NCBI RefSeq assembly: GCF_008795955.1
Contig: NZ_VMHN01000003.1
Span: 186,001-250,000, forward strand
Source: Marinobacter denitrificans
GTDB lineage: Bacteria; Pseudomonadota; Gammaproteobacteria; Pseudomonadales; Oleiphilaceae
Reading direction: 5' to 3'
Length of the DNA: 64,000 nt
Shown here: positions 8,899-18,102 of the stretch, piece by piece
Position numbering within the stretch: position 1 is the stretch's first letter
How the letters are laid out: the number at the start of each line of letters is the position of its first letter
Made by a program: the position numbers and the translations under genes
The notes under the pieces: generated by a model
Databases searched by the model: none
The model's input: only the letters and a program-made list of their open reading frames with translations
What the model was told of the DNA's origin: nothing

Positions 8899-10176
8899 CT
8901 ACTTGAGGGAGCGTTTTTTTCGTTTCTTGGGGTGAACGATGGCTGCCTTGACCACGTTATCCTTGATCTGCAGGACTTCAACCCGGTGCCCGCCCACTTT
9001 AAGGCAGACGTTCGTTTCCGGAATGTTTTCCAGTGTTTCGGTGATCAGCCCGTTCAGAGTCTTGGGCCCGTCAATCGGAAGCTTCCAGCCCAGGGTCTTG
9101 TTAATGGTTCTGACTGCCGAGGTACCGTCAATAATATAGGTGCCGTCATCCTGGGGGATGATGTCCGGGCTGGTGGCGGCGTAGTCGGTTGTAAACTCAC
9201 CCACAATTTCTTCCAGTATGTCTTCCAGGGTGGCCAGGCCAAGAACTTCCCCGTATTCGTCAACCACGATTCCGAAGCGCCGCTTTTCTTTCTGGAAATT
9301 GATCAGTTGGGTGTTCAGCGGCGTGCTTTCCGGAATGAAGTAGGGGTCCCGGCAAAGCTGCATCAGCATGGTCTTGTTGATGTCATCCTGCAGAAGCAGT
9401 CTGGAGACGTTTCGCAGGTGAAGCACGCCCTGTATGTTATTGATGTCGCCTTTGAAAACCGGCAAGCGGGTATGCTGGCTGCTTCTCAGTTGGCGCAGGA
9501 TGGTGTCCAGGTCGTCGTCCAGGTCGATACCGACCACCTCATTTCGGGGCACCATGATGTCGTTCACGGTTACCTTTTCGAGGTCCAGAATGCTGACCAG
9601 CATGTCCTTGTGTTTGGCAGGGATCAGCGCCCCCGCTTCGTTAACGAGGGTTCTGAGCTCCTCACGGCTGAGGTGCTCGTTGGCGGCATCGTTGGCGGAT
9701 ACCCCTATGATCTTCAGAATGGCGCCGGTAAACAGGTTCACCGCCCAGACAACAGGGTAGAGTATCTTCAGCAGTGGCCCCAACACGTGGCTGGCGGGAA
9801 AAGCAATTTTTTCCGGAAACAGGGCGGCGAGGGTTTTGGGGGTTACTTCCGCGAATATCAGGATGACAATGGTCAGCAGTACGGTGGCGATGGCGATGCC
9901 GGCATCGCCCCAGATGCGAATGGCGATGACGGTGGCAATCGCGGAGGCAAAAATGTTGACGAAATTGTTGCCGATAAGGATGACGCCGATCAGCTGGTCC
10001 GTGCGGTTCAGCAATCCCTGAGCCCGTTTGGCGCCCTTGTGACCAGTCTTGGCCATATGCTTCAACCGGTAACGATTAAGCGACATCATTCCGGTTTCGG
10101 AGCTGGAGAAGAAGGCAGACAGCAGGATGAGCCCCGCCAAAATGATGAACAGCGCGGTGAGCGATGTCTCGTTCAA
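8899..10176 (-). CDS. yfjD: CNNM/HlyC-CorC family membrane protein (YfjD/CorB type)
   Basis: A 425-residue membrane protein of the CNNM family linked to divalent-cation (magnesium, cobalt) transport. Residues 1-190 form a DUF21 transmembrane domain, with AFFSSSETGMMSLNRYR near the start and FAEVTPKTLAAL in the third helix region. A tandem CBS pair follows at about 200-330 (VNDIMVPRNEV; VVDEYGEVLGLATLEDILEEIVGEF), then a C-terminal CorC_HlyC domain. It lies next to ypjD and opposite ffh, the arrangement seen in E. coli for yfjD-ypjD-ffh. Direct evidence for which ion it moves is absent from the sequence. Confidence 0.9.
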   Translation of the reverse strand: MNETSLTALFIILAGLILLSAFFSSSETGMMSLNRYRLKHMAKTGHKGAKRAQGLLNRTDQLIGVILIGNNFVNIFASAIATVIAIRIWGDAGIAIATVLLTIVILIFAEVTPKTLAALFPEKIAFPASHVLGPLLKILYPVVWAVNLFTGAILKIIGVSANDAANEHLSREELRTLVNEAGALIPAKHKDMLVSILDLEKVTVNDIMVPRNEVVGIDLDDDLDTILRQLRSSQHTRLPVFKGDINNIQGVLHLRNVSRLLLQDDINKTMLMQLCRDPYFIPESTPLNTQLINFQKEKRRFGIVVDEYGEVLGLATLEDILEEIVGEFTTDYAATSPDIIPQDDGTYIIDGTSAVRTINKTLGWKLPIDGPKTLNGLITETLENIPETNVCLKVGGHRVEVLQIKDNVVKAAIVHPKKRKKRSLK

Positions 10177-10273
10177 GACTGAATGTCCTTATATTGCTGA
10201 CAAGAGGGGAAAATAGGCGGTTGGTGATCGCAGTGTCAAGTTTGCATCGAACCCGCAGCAGTTAAGAGTGTCA

Positions 10274-11080
10274 TCAGCCGCCCCGGTGGAAGATCAGTTC
10301 GAGCACAAACTTGCTGCCATAAAAAGCCAGCATGAGCAGGGCGCAACCCGCGAGAGTCCAGCGACTGGCGGTTATACCGCGCCACCCACGAGTGTACCGG
10401 CCGATCAGCAATGCCAGGAAGACGGCCAGGGACAGAAGCGAGAAAACGGTTTTATGGGCCAGATCCTGGGCAAAGATATCGTCGATGAACAGCGCCCCGG
10501 TGACAATTGCCAGTACCAGCATCACCACGCCTGCCCAGACCATTTCGAACAGCAGCGATTCCATGGTCTGCAATGGCGGCAGGTTTCTGATCAGTATGCT
10601 GTTGTAGTTGTGCTTGAGCTGGCGGTTCTGGAGGTACAGTAACGCTGCCTGTATGGCCGCGAGGGTAAACAGGCTGTAGGCTGTTACCGACAGGGCGATA
10701 TGGGAGAGCATGCCGTAGCTGTCTTCCGGGACCAGTCGCGAAGAGGAGTGGGTGATAAGGCCCATGATGATGGTCAGCGCTGCAATCGGATACACACCGA
10801 GGAAGAGGCTCTGGACAGGCTTGCTCAGGTTAAGTCCCAACAGAAGAAACACAATCAGCCAGGAAATGAGCACCGAACTCTGGAAGAATCCGAAATCGAA
10901 CCCGCCTTCCTGGTGGACGGTCTGGGCAATCAGCAGGCCATGGGCGGTTAGCGCCAGCATGCCAATAAGAGTGGTTATTGCAATATTGGTATGTACCCGC
11001 CCCCTGAAGCTGAGTGCCTGCAGGGCAGTACCGATGCTGTATAGTAATAATGAAGTAACCGCGAGAATCAGCGTTCCCAT
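10274..11080 (-). CDS. ypjD: cytochrome c assembly-like membrane protein YpjD
   Basis: A 268-residue polytopic membrane protein with about eight hydrophobic helices, of the CcsA/CcmC-like family represented by E. coli YpjD. A conserved stretch around SYGMLSHIALSVTAYSLF contains a histidine typical of the family, but the tryptophan-rich heme-handling WWD motif of true CcsA is not visible. A role in cytochrome c maturation therefore cannot be assumed. It is divergent from ffh and lies just upstream of yfjD on the same strand, 97 bases apart, a conserved neighbourhood. Its function remains uncertain. Confidence 0.85.
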   Translation of the reverse strand: MGTLILAVTSLLLYSIGTALQALSFRGRVHTNIAITTLIGMLALTAHGLLIAQTVHQEGGFDFGFFQSSVLISWLIVFLLLGLNLSKPVQSLFLGVYPIAALTIIMGLITHSSSRLVPEDSYGMLSHIALSVTAYSLFTLAAIQAALLYLQNRQLKHNYNSILIRNLPPLQTMESLLFEMVWAGVVMLVLAIVTGALFIDDIFAQDLAHKTVFSLLSLAVFLALLIGRYTRGWRGITASRWTLAGCALLMLAFYGSKFVLELIFHRGG

Positions 11081-11167
11081 GACTTCCTTTTAACCACTCT
11101 CTGACTGGGGGCGACGGGCTTTCACGCCGATTTGACCGGGCTGGTCGTTTCAGGGCGATAGTCTGGT

Positions 11168-11173
11168 TATAAT
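11168..11173 (+). promoter_or_regulatory. candidate -10 box for ffh
   Basis: A perfect TATAAT lies about 85 bases ahead of the ffh ATG in the divergent ypjD/ffh spacer. No good -35 hexamer sits at 16-18 bases, so this is only a candidate. Confidence 0.35.
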
Positions 11174-11258
11174 GTCGCGATTATGCAACAGGAATCAAGG
11201 AACCTGATCGGGTTCCCGTGTTTCATGCACTCAATTAATCCGGGTACGGAAGATCAAC

Positions 11259-12647
11259 ATGTTTGAAAACCTCCAGGACCGACTTTCCGGCAGCCTGCGC
11301 AAAATATCTGGGCAGGCGCGGCTGACTGACGACAATATAAAGGAAACGCTGCGCGAAGTTCGCATGGCGCTTCTGGAGGCAGACGTTGCCCTGCCAGTAG
11401 TCAAGGCATTTATAGAGGGTGTGCGTCAGCGGGCCATCGGCCAGGAAGTCCAGCGTAGTCTCAGCCCGGGGCAGGTATTCGTCAAAGTGGTCCAGCAGGA
11501 GCTGGAGCGCGTGATGGGGGATGGCAACGAGTCCCTCAATCTGGCAGTAGCGCCCCCGGCCGTAATCATGATGGCGGGTTTGCAGGGTGCCGGTAAGACG
11601 ACCACCGTAGCCAAGTTGTCCCGTTTCCTCAAAGAGCGGCACAAAAAATCCGTGATGGTTGTGAGTGCGGACGTGTATCGTCCCGCGGCCATTCGCCAGT
11701 TGGAAACCCTGGCCGGTGAAGTGGGTGTCGAGTTCTTCCCCAGTTCGGCCGACCAGGATCCGGTAGACATTGCCAACGGTGCCATGGACGCCGCCCGCAA
11801 GAAACATATAGATGTAGTGATCCTGGATACCGCGGGTCGCCTCCACGTCGATGAGCAGATGATGGGCGAGATCGGGCGGCTGCACAAAGCGGTCAACCCG
11901 GTCGAGACCCTGTTCGTGGTGGATGCCATGACAGGCCAGGACGCTGCCAACACGGCCAAGGCATTCAACGATGCCTTGCCGCTGACGGGTGTGGTTCTTA
12001 CCAAGACCGATGGCGATGCCCGCGGCGGTGCCGCACTGTCCGTGCGCCACATCACCGGCAAGCCCATCAAGTTCCTGGGTGTGGGGGAGAAGTCTGACGC
12101 TCTTGAGCCGTTCCATCCGGATCGGGTGGCATCGCGGATTCTGGGCATGGGGGATGTGCTCTCCCTTATCGAAGAAGCCGAACGCAAGATTGACCAGAAA
12201 AAAGCCCAGAAGCTGACAAAGAAGATCAAGAAGGGTAAGAGCTTTGACCTGGAAGATTTCCGCGATCAGCTGCAGCAGATGAAAAACATGGGTGGAATCG
12301 GCGGGCTGATGGACAAGCTGCCGGGCATGGGCCAGATGGCGCAGATGGCCCAGCAACAGGTGAACGACAAGTCCATGGGGCAGATGGAGGCCATTATCTG
12401 CTCCATGACCCCCAAGGAGCGCCGTTATCCGGATGTGATCAACAATTCTCGCAAACGCCGCATTGCTACCGGCTCCGGTACCCAGATCCAGGACGTCAAC
12501 CGGCTGCTGAAGCAACACAAGCAAATGCAGAAAATGATGAAGAAATTCGGCAAGAAAGGCGGAATGGCTAACATGATGCGGGGTCTTGGCGGTATGATGC
12601 CGCCGGGCGCGGGAGGAGGCGGAATGCCCCCTCGGGGACGTATGTAG
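11259..12647 (+). CDS. ffh: signal recognition particle protein Ffh
   Basis: SRP54 GTPase that binds 4.5S RNA and signal sequences and, with FtsY, targets nascent membrane proteins. The 462 residues show the N domain (helical, residues 1-90). The G domain has GLQGAGKTT (107-115), the DTAGR G3 motif and TKTDGD G4. The M domain is methionine-rich from about 300 to the end (MMKKFGKKGGMANMMRGLGGMM). It is followed after about 140 bases by rpsP, linking protein targeting with the ribosomal operon as in many gammaproteobacteria. Confidence 0.97.
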   Translation: MFENLQDRLSGSLRKISGQARLTDDNIKETLREVRMALLEADVALPVVKAFIEGVRQRAIGQEVQRSLSPGQVFVKVVQQELERVMGDGNESLNLAVAPPAVIMMAGLQGAGKTTTVAKLSRFLKERHKKSVMVVSADVYRPAAIRQLETLAGEVGVEFFPSSADQDPVDIANGAMDAARKKHIDVVILDTAGRLHVDEQMMGEIGRLHKAVNPVETLFVVDAMTGQDAANTAKAFNDALPLTGVVLTKTDGDARGGAALSVRHITGKPIKFLGVGEKSDALEPFHPDRVASRILGMGDVLSLIEEAERKIDQKKAQKLTKKIKKGKSFDLEDFRDQLQQMKNMGGIGGLMDKLPGMGQMAQMAQQQVNDKSMGQMEAIICSMTPKERRYPDVINNSRKRRIATGSGTQIQDVNRLLKQHKQMQKMMKKFGKKGGMANMMRGLGGMMPPGAGGGGMPPRGRM

Positions 12648-12790
12648 AAACCGGGATGTATTCCCTGTTTTCTTTGGCGTTCATTTAGCATAGAATAGCG
12701 CCCCTTTCGAGTATGGGTCTTCGCGCCGGCCTTGGTTTGGCGGGTGTGAATCGTACAAAGTTCGTACAACAGAACAGGATATTGGTCGAA

Positions 12791-13036
12791 ATGGTAATAA
12801 TCCGTTTGGCTCGTGGTGGCTCCAAGAAGCGCCCGTTCTACCATCTGACAGTGACAGACAGCCGCAAATCCCGCGACGGTCGTTTTATCGAGCGCGTTGG
12901 CTTCTTTAACCCGATCGCCCGTGGTCAGGAAGAGCGTCTGCGTATTGATCGCGATCGCATCGATCATTGGCTGGGCCAGGGCGCTCAGACCAGCGAGCGC
13001 GTTGCCCAGTTGCTGAAAGGCGCTGCGGCAGAGTAA
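12791..13036 (+). CDS. rpsP: 30S ribosomal protein S16
   Basis: Small-subunit ribosomal protein, 81 residues, starting [19 protein letters not shown], the classic S16 N-terminus. The frame is open further upstream, but the ATG at 12791 gives the family length. It is the first gene of the rpsP-rimM-trmD-rplS operon. A TAGAAT at 12691-12696 could be its -10 box, but no matching -35 was found. Confidence 0.97.
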   Translation: MVIIRLARGGSKKRPFYHLTVTDSRKSRDGRFIERVGFFNPIARGQEERLRIDRDRIDHWLGQGAQTSERVAQLLKGAAAE

Positions 13037-13068
13037 CAGAGTTAACGTTTCATCACCGGGGTCAGGGC

Positions 13069-13596
13069 ATGGCGCAGCATTCGCAGGAAACTGTGATTGG
13101 TCAGATTACCTCGGTGTTTGGGGTCAAGGGGTGGCTTAAAGTTCACTCTTATACAGACCCCAGAGAAGGGATACTGAACTACCGCGACTGGACTCTGGTC
13201 CACAATGGCAAGCGTATCCCGGCAAGGCTTGAGGAAGGTCGCCGGCAGGGCCAGGGGATCGTAGTCAGGCTGAAAGGTATTGACGATCGTGACGTGGCGC
13301 GCAGTTACTGCGGCGCCGACGTTATTGTGCCCACCGAAGAGCTGCCAGAGCTCCCCGAAGGGGAATACTACTGGTATCAGCTGGAAGGGCTTGACGTGTT
13401 CACGACTGAGGATGAATGCCTCGGAAGAGTGCATCATCTAATAGAAACAGGCTCCAACGATGTCCTGGTGGTGAGGGCTACTGAGGCCTCCATCGACCAG
13501 CGTGAGCGGCTGATTCCCTATCGTCCGGACCATGTTGTCCGGAGTGTGGATCTGGCCGGTTCGCGCATGGTAGTCGACTGGGATCCGGAGTTCTGA
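13069..13596 (+). CDS. rimM: 16S rRNA processing / ribosome maturation factor RimM
   Basis: Assembly factor that binds S19 and promotes maturation of the 30S head. The 175-residue protein begins MAQHSQETVIGQITSVFGVKGWLKV (split here as MAQHSQETV plus IGQITSVFGVKGW). It has an N-terminal RimM barrel and a C-terminal PRC-barrel with YYWYQLEGLDV and the RLIPY segment near the end. The ATG at 13069 has a CAGGG ribosome site; the longer open frame back to 12967 overlaps rpsP and is not family-like. trmD begins three bases after its stop. Confidence 0.95.
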   Translation: MAQHSQETVIGQITSVFGVKGWLKVHSYTDPREGILNYRDWTLVHNGKRIPARLEEGRRQGQGIVVRLKGIDDRDVARSYCGADVIVPTEELPELPEGEYYWYQLEGLDVFTTEDECLGRVHHLIETGSNDVLVVRATEASIDQRERLIPYRPDHVVRSVDLAGSRMVVDWDPEF

Positions 13597-13599
13597 CGG

Positions 13600-14358
13600 G
13601 TGTGGATTGGCGCAGTCAGTCTGTTCCCGGAGATGTTCGCTGCGGTGACAGATTACGGGATTACTGGCAGGGCGGTCAGAGATGGTTTGCTGACGTTCAG
13701 GGCCTGGAATCCACGGGAATTTACCCACGATCGTCACCGCACTGTTGACGACCGGCCTTATGGTGGTGGTCCTGGCATGCTGATGAAAATTCAGCCGCTG
13801 CGGGATGCCATTCACGCGGCGCGGGCGTCGGCACCCGGCAAAGCCTGCGTGGTTTATCTGTCTCCCCAAGGGGAGCCGATGGATCAGAGCGTGGTTGACT
13901 CACTGGCGGCAGAACAGAACCTCATTCTGGTAGCCGGGCGGTACGAGGGTGTTGATGAACGCCTGATATCGGCCGAAGTCGACCGGGAGGTATCACTGGG
14001 AGATTTCGTGCTCTCCGGTGGTGAACTGGCAGCCATGGCTGTGATTGATGCGGTTACGCGCCTCATCCCCGGAGCGCTGGGTCATGCGCAGTCGGCAGAG
14101 CAGGATTCCTTTGCTGACGGTTTGCTGGATTGTCCGCACTACACCCGGCCCGAGGTTTACGAAGGTCAGGCGGTGCCGGATGTTTTATTGGGCGGTCACC
14201 ATGATCAGATCCGGCGTTGGCGGCTCAAGCAGTCGCTGAGGCGAACCCGGGAGCGACGCCCCGACCTGCTGGAAAAGCGGGTGTTTACGGACGAAGAGCG
14301 TGAGCTGCTGGAAGAGATTTTGAACGAACCGGGTGCCTCTGAATCATCAGGGCATTAA
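13600..14358 (+). CDS. trmD: tRNA (guanine-37-N1)-methyltransferase TrmD
   Basis: SPOUT-class enzyme that makes m1G37 in tRNAs and prevents frameshifting. The 252-residue protein starts from GTG with [12 protein letters not shown], the family N-terminus. It shows the trefoil-knot SAM-binding segments: [20 protein letters not shown] and [25 protein letters not shown] follows. It is in the middle of the ribosomal operon, three bases after rimM and 26 bases ahead of rplS. Confidence 0.97.
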   Translation: MWIGAVSLFPEMFAAVTDYGITGRAVRDGLLTFRAWNPREFTHDRHRTVDDRPYGGGPGMLMKIQPLRDAIHAARASAPGKACVVYLSPQGEPMDQSVVDSLAAEQNLILVAGRYEGVDERLISAEVDREVSLGDFVLSGGELAAMAVIDAVTRLIPGALGHAQSAEQDSFADGLLDCPHYTRPEVYEGQAVPDVLLGGHHDQIRRWRLKQSLRRTRERRPDLLEKRVFTDEERELLEEILNEPGASESSGH

Positions 14359-14384
14359 AAGATTGGGTATCAGGAGCACTAACG

Positions 14385-14741
14385 ATGAGCGGCAAGAACA
14401 ACATCATCAGTCAGATTGAATCAGAGCAGATGACCAAGGAAATCCCTGCCTTTGCGCCGGGTGATACCGTGGTTATCCAGGTGCGTGTAACTGAGGGCAA
14501 CCGTGAGCGTCTGCAGGCGTTCGAAGGCGTTGTGATTGGTAAGCGCAACCGTGGCATGAACTCTTCCTTCACTGTACGGAAGATTTCCTACGGTGTTGGC
14601 GTTGAGCGTACTTTCCAGACCTTCTCCAAGCTGATCGACAGCATCAGCGTGAAGCGTCGCGGTGACGTTCGCCAGGCCAAGCTTTACTACCTGCGCGACC
14701 TGTCCGGCAAGGCAGCTCGTATCAAGGAAAAGCTGGGCTGA
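14385..14741 (+). CDS. rplS: 50S ribosomal protein L19
   Basis: Large-subunit protein at the 30S-50S interface, 118 residues. It has the family core [25 protein letters not shown] and [17 protein letters not shown], and ends RIKEKLG. An AGGAGC ribosome site precedes the ATG. It is the last gene of the rpsP operon and is followed by a strong hairpin terminator at 14771-14797. Confidence 0.97.
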   Translation: MSGKNNIISQIESEQMTKEIPAFAPGDTVVIQVRVTEGNRERLQAFEGVVIGKRNRGMNSSFTVRKISYGVGVERTFQTFSKLIDSISVKRRGDVRQAKLYYLRDLSGKAARIKEKLG

Positions 14742-14770
14742 TCAGCACGGGTTGCTGGTCAAGTTCGTCG

Positions 14771-14797
14771 AAAAAGGCAGCCACTGGCTGCCTTTTT
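14771..14797. terminator. intrinsic terminator after rplS
   Basis: A 12-bp perfect stem (AAAAAGGCAGCC / GGCTGCCTTTTT) with a 3-base loop. The A and T ends let it act in either direction; here it closes the rpsP-rimM-trmD-rplS operon. Confidence 0.9.
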
Positions 14798-14848
14798 CGT
14801 ATCTGACCTCCGTAACTGCTTGACGCGGTTCGTTTCGAGTAAGTTGCC

Positions 14849-15781
14849 ATGAGCCCGAACACCACATCCAAAGCCGAAGTGCGGCCCCCCGACGAAGCGA
14901 TTATTTCGCGCTTCACGGATGCCGTCTGGCTTGAAGATGGCTTGGGTGAGAAAACCCGCCAGGCGTACCGCAGCGACCTTGAGCGGTTGGCGGCCTGGCT
15001 GCAGGAACAGCCGGGAAAGCCATTGCTCACAGACGTGCGCCGTACCGATTTGCTGGCCTGGATTTCCCGGGGTTTGGCCGATGGCTTCAAGACGTCAACC
15101 GCTGCCCGCCGCCTGTCCGGGCTGCGGCGTTTCTATCGCTACCTTCTGCGGGAAGGGGTGATTTCCGAAGATCCGACGCTACGTATCGATAGTCCCAGGC
15201 TCCCGCGTCGCCTTCCGGATTCGTTGTCGGAGGAAGATGTGGACAACCTGCTGTCGGAACCTGACCCGGAGGTTCCCATTGAGCTGCGCGACAAGGCCAT
15301 GATGGAAATACTGTATGGCTGCGGTTTGCGGGTGTCGGAGCTGGTGGAGTTGACCGTTGATGAGGTGAATCTTCGCCAGGGCGTGGTCCGGATTGTTGGC
15401 AAGGGAAACAAGGAGCGGCTGGTGCCTCTCGGAGAGGAGGCCATTGACTGGCTGGTGCGTTACATGAAGGAAGCTCGGGGTGAGCTTCTCAGGGGGCGGT
15501 CCTGCGATGCGTTGTTTCCTGGAAACCGCCCCGCTGCGATGACACGACAGACGTTCTGGCATCGAATAAAACACTACGCCGTTCGGGCGGGGGTTCACAA
15601 GCATCTGTCCCCCCACACTCTGCGGCATGCTTTCGCCACCCACTTGCTGAATAATGGCGCAGACCTGCGAGTGGTTCAGATGCTGCTGGGCCATTCAGAC
15701 CTGTCCACCACACAGATCTACACCCATGTGGCGCGGCAGCGATTGCAGTCGCTGCACCAGTCCCACCATCCACGTGGTTAG
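14849..15781 (+). CDS. xerD: site-specific tyrosine recombinase XerD
   Basis: Chromosome-dimer resolution recombinase acting with XerC at dif under FtsK control. The 310 residues comprise a SAM-like DNA-binding N-terminal domain and a catalytic domain. All catalytic residues are visible: R161 (GCGLRVSEL), K185 (GKGNKER), H256 and R259 (PHTLRH), H282 (LLGHSDLSTTQ) and the nucleophile Y291 (YTHV). The position upstream of dsbC and in the xerD-dsbC-hom-thrC order supports a housekeeping XerD rather than a phage integrase. Confidence 0.95.
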   Translation: MSPNTTSKAEVRPPDEAIISRFTDAVWLEDGLGEKTRQAYRSDLERLAAWLQEQPGKPLLTDVRRTDLLAWISRGLADGFKTSTAARRLSGLRRFYRYLLREGVISEDPTLRIDSPRLPRRLPDSLSEEDVDNLLSEPDPEVPIELRDKAMMEILYGCGLRVSELVELTVDEVNLRQGVVRIVGKGNKERLVPLGEEAIDWLVRYMKEARGELLRGRSCDALFPGNRPAAMTRQTFWHRIKHYAVRAGVHKHLSPHTLRHAFATHLLNNGADLRVVQMLLGHSDLSTTQIYTHVARQRLQSLHQSHHPRG

Positions 15782-15934
15782 GTTGATGCCTGGTTGCTGT
15801 GGTGCTGCGCCTTGGTACACTGAACTTTTTACGGCGGTCGGTGTCGCAATTGTCGCCATTACGATAGGGCGCGGCGTCAGCCTCGCTGCCCTGATGCCGG
15901 AACTCCCTGTGAGCCCTTTAATCTGGAAGCCAAT

Positions 15935-16675
15935 ATGTTGATCAAGAGCCTGTTCAAATTCTGCCTGCTGATTGTCGCCTCTACCCTCGGAGGAGTGGCG
16001 GCACTTCATGCGGGTGAAGTCGAGGACAATATTACCAAAAAACTGTCAGCCGCAGTTCCTGGCCTGAAAATCTCCGAAGTGCGCAAATCCGAAGCCGAGG
16101 GCCTGTACGAGGTGTACAGTAATAACGGCGATACCATCTTTACCACCGCGGATGGTCAGTACATTCTTACCGGCGACCTCCTGAAAATTACCGATAGCGG
16201 TATTGCCAACGTCTCGGAGCAGGGGAGGGCGTCGCAACGTGCCCGCACCATGGACGACTTTGGCGGGAAGGGGGTGATCAGCTATGCCGCCAAGGGTGAG
16301 CAGAAGGCTTCAATTGCTGTTTTCACCGATATCGATTGCCCATACTGCCGCAAGATGCATGACGAAGTGCCACAGCTTAATGAGATGGGCATTACCGTTA
16401 ACTACTACGCGTTCCCGCGTTCCGGGCCCAATACCCCCTCATTCCGCAAATACGTTTCCGTCTGGTGTTCTGATGACCAGCAGGCAGCCATGGATGCCGC
16501 CAAGCAGGGGCGCAGCGTGGACGAGCAGAGCTGTGAAAATCCCGTCAGCGACCAGTTCCAGCTGGGCGGTCGCGTTGGAGTGACAGGCACCCCGGCAATT
16601 GTACTGGAAGACGGTAATATGGTGCGTGGTTACGTGCCGGCCCAAAAACTGGCTGAAGGCCTCGGGCTGCTCTGA
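15935..16675 (+). CDS. dsbC: thiol:disulfide interchange protein DsbC
   Basis: Periplasmic disulfide isomerase. The 246-residue precursor has a signal peptide with a hydrophobic core at about 8-22 and probable cleavage after AALHA (residue 26). A dimerisation domain follows, then a thioredoxin-fold domain with the CPYC active site at 135-138, a second cysteine pair (VWCSDDQ and QSCENPV) and the cis-proline loop GTPAI. It is expected to be kept reduced by DsbD. The gene lies between xerD and hom, as in pseudomonads. Confidence 0.95.
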   Translation: MLIKSLFKFCLLIVASTLGGVAALHAGEVEDNITKKLSAAVPGLKISEVRKSEAEGLYEVYSNNGDTIFTTADGQYILTGDLLKITDSGIANVSEQGRASQRARTMDDFGGKGVISYAAKGEQKASIAVFTDIDCPYCRKMHDEVPQLNEMGITVNYYAFPRSGPNTPSFRKYVSVWCSDDQQAAMDAAKQGRSVDEQSCENPVSDQFQLGGRVGVTGTPAIVLEDGNMVRGYVPAQKLAEGLGLL

Positions 16676-16788
16676 TAGTCTACCTGACTGAGGCTCAGCC
16701 GGTTGCATTGGCAAGGGCTTATTCGAGAGCACGTTAACCGTTATACTGTCGCTCCCCACAGCAACCCATCGGGAACAGAGGTGAAAGC

Positions 16789-18090
16789 TTGAAAGACGTC
16801 AATGTCGGAATCTGCGGACTGGGAACAGTCGGTGGTGGTACGTTCAACGTACTGACCCGCAACGCCAGCCTGATCACGGGCAGGACAGGTTTCAATATCC
16901 GCATTGCCAGGGTGGCAACACGCACACCCCGCAGTGATATTGATCTGGGTGATATCCCGTTCAGTACCGACGTATTCGACGTGGTGAATGACCCGTCCGT
17001 GGATATTGTTGTGGAACTGATTGGTGGCTACGAGACTGCGCGGGAGCTGGTGCTGGCAGCGATCAAGAATGGCAAGCACGTAGTGACAGCCAACAAGGCC
17101 CTGATTGCGGTTCACGGTAACGAGATCTTTGAAGCGGCGGCGAAGAAGAACGTGATCGTTTCCTATGAAGCGGGGGTCGCGGGCGGCATTCCTGTTATCA
17201 AGGCGGTCCGTGAAGGCATGGCGGCCAACCGTGTTGACTGGATTGCCGGCATCATCAACGGTACCGGCAACTATATCCTCACGGAAATGCGTGCCGGTCG
17301 TGAATTCGCCGAGGTGCTCAAAGAGGCTCAGGATCTGGGTTATGCCGAGGCCGATCCCACCTTTGATGTGGAAGGGATTGACGCTGCCCACAAGCTCACC
17401 ATCCTCGCCTCAGCCGGTTTCGGTGTACCGCTTCAGTTCGAGAAGGCCTATACGGAGGGGATTTCCGAGATTACCCCGTACGACATTGCCCATGCCGAGG
17501 TTCTGGGTTACCGCATCAAGCATCTGGGCATTGCCCGGCGTCGCGATGAGGGCATTGAGCTGCGTGTTCACCCCACGCTGGTACCCCGCAGCCATCTGAT
17601 TGCCCAGGTTGACGGTGTACTCAATGCCGTACTGGTGGATGGCGATGCTGTTGGCCAGACCATGTATTACGGCCCTGGGGCGGGCGACGAAGCGACAGCC
17701 TCAGCGGTGATTGCTGACATCATCGATGCCGCCCGCTCTGTTGCTGCTGAAAGCAACCAGCGCGTGCCATATCTCGGCTTTGAACCATCGGCGATGGAAG
17801 ATCTTCCGGTATTGCCCATGGAGGATGTCCAGTCTGCCTACTACCTGCGTATCCAGGCACTGGATCGCCCCGGTGTGCTGGCGAAAGTGGCGTCGATCCT
17901 GAGTGAGCACGGTATCAATATCGAGTCCATCATGCAGAAAGAGTCAGAGCTCAAGGATGGCCGTATTCCGGTGATTATCCTGACCCACACGGTTCAGGAA
18001 CGCCAGATCAACCGCGCCATCGAAGAACTGGAAGCCCTCAGCGACATCGACGGAAAAGTCGTTCGCATCCGTGCCGAAAACTTTAACTGA
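16789..18090 (+). CDS. hom: homoserine dehydrogenase
   Basis: NAD(P)H-dependent reduction of aspartate semialdehyde to homoserine, for threonine and methionine synthesis. It is a 433-residue monofunctional enzyme, not fused to aspartokinase. The nucleotide-binding GLGTVGGGTF lies at residues 10-19, and the catalytic region contains GIINGTGNYIL and AEADPTFDVEGIDAAHK. A C-terminal ACT domain (YYLRIQALDRPGVLAKVASIL, residues about 350-425, given in part) suggests allosteric control. Translation appears to start at TTG (16789), eight bases after AGAGG, giving an N-terminus that matches Pseudomonas Hom. thrC follows 12 bases after the stop. Confidence 0.96.
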   Translation: MKDVNVGICGLGTVGGGTFNVLTRNASLITGRTGFNIRIARVATRTPRSDIDLGDIPFSTDVFDVVNDPSVDIVVELIGGYETARELVLAAIKNGKHVVTANKALIAVHGNEIFEAAAKKNVIVSYEAGVAGGIPVIKAVREGMAANRVDWIAGIINGTGNYILTEMRAGREFAEVLKEAQDLGYAEADPTFDVEGIDAAHKLTILASAGFGVPLQFEKAYTEGISEITPYDIAHAEVLGYRIKHLGIARRRDEGIELRVHPTLVPRSHLIAQVDGVLNAVLVDGDAVGQTMYYGPGAGDEATASAVIADIIDAARSVAAESNQRVPYLGFEPSAMEDLPVLPMEDVQSAYYLRIQALDRPGVLAKVASILSEHGINIESIMQKESELKDGRIPVIILTHTVQERQINRAIEELEALSDIDGKVVRIRAENFN

Positions 18091-18102
18091 CAGGAATGCA
18101 AG

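Noticed and set aside
11235..12524. 429-residue minus-strand frame opposite ffh
   Set aside because: Antisense to an unmistakable Ffh coding region; composition is atypical.
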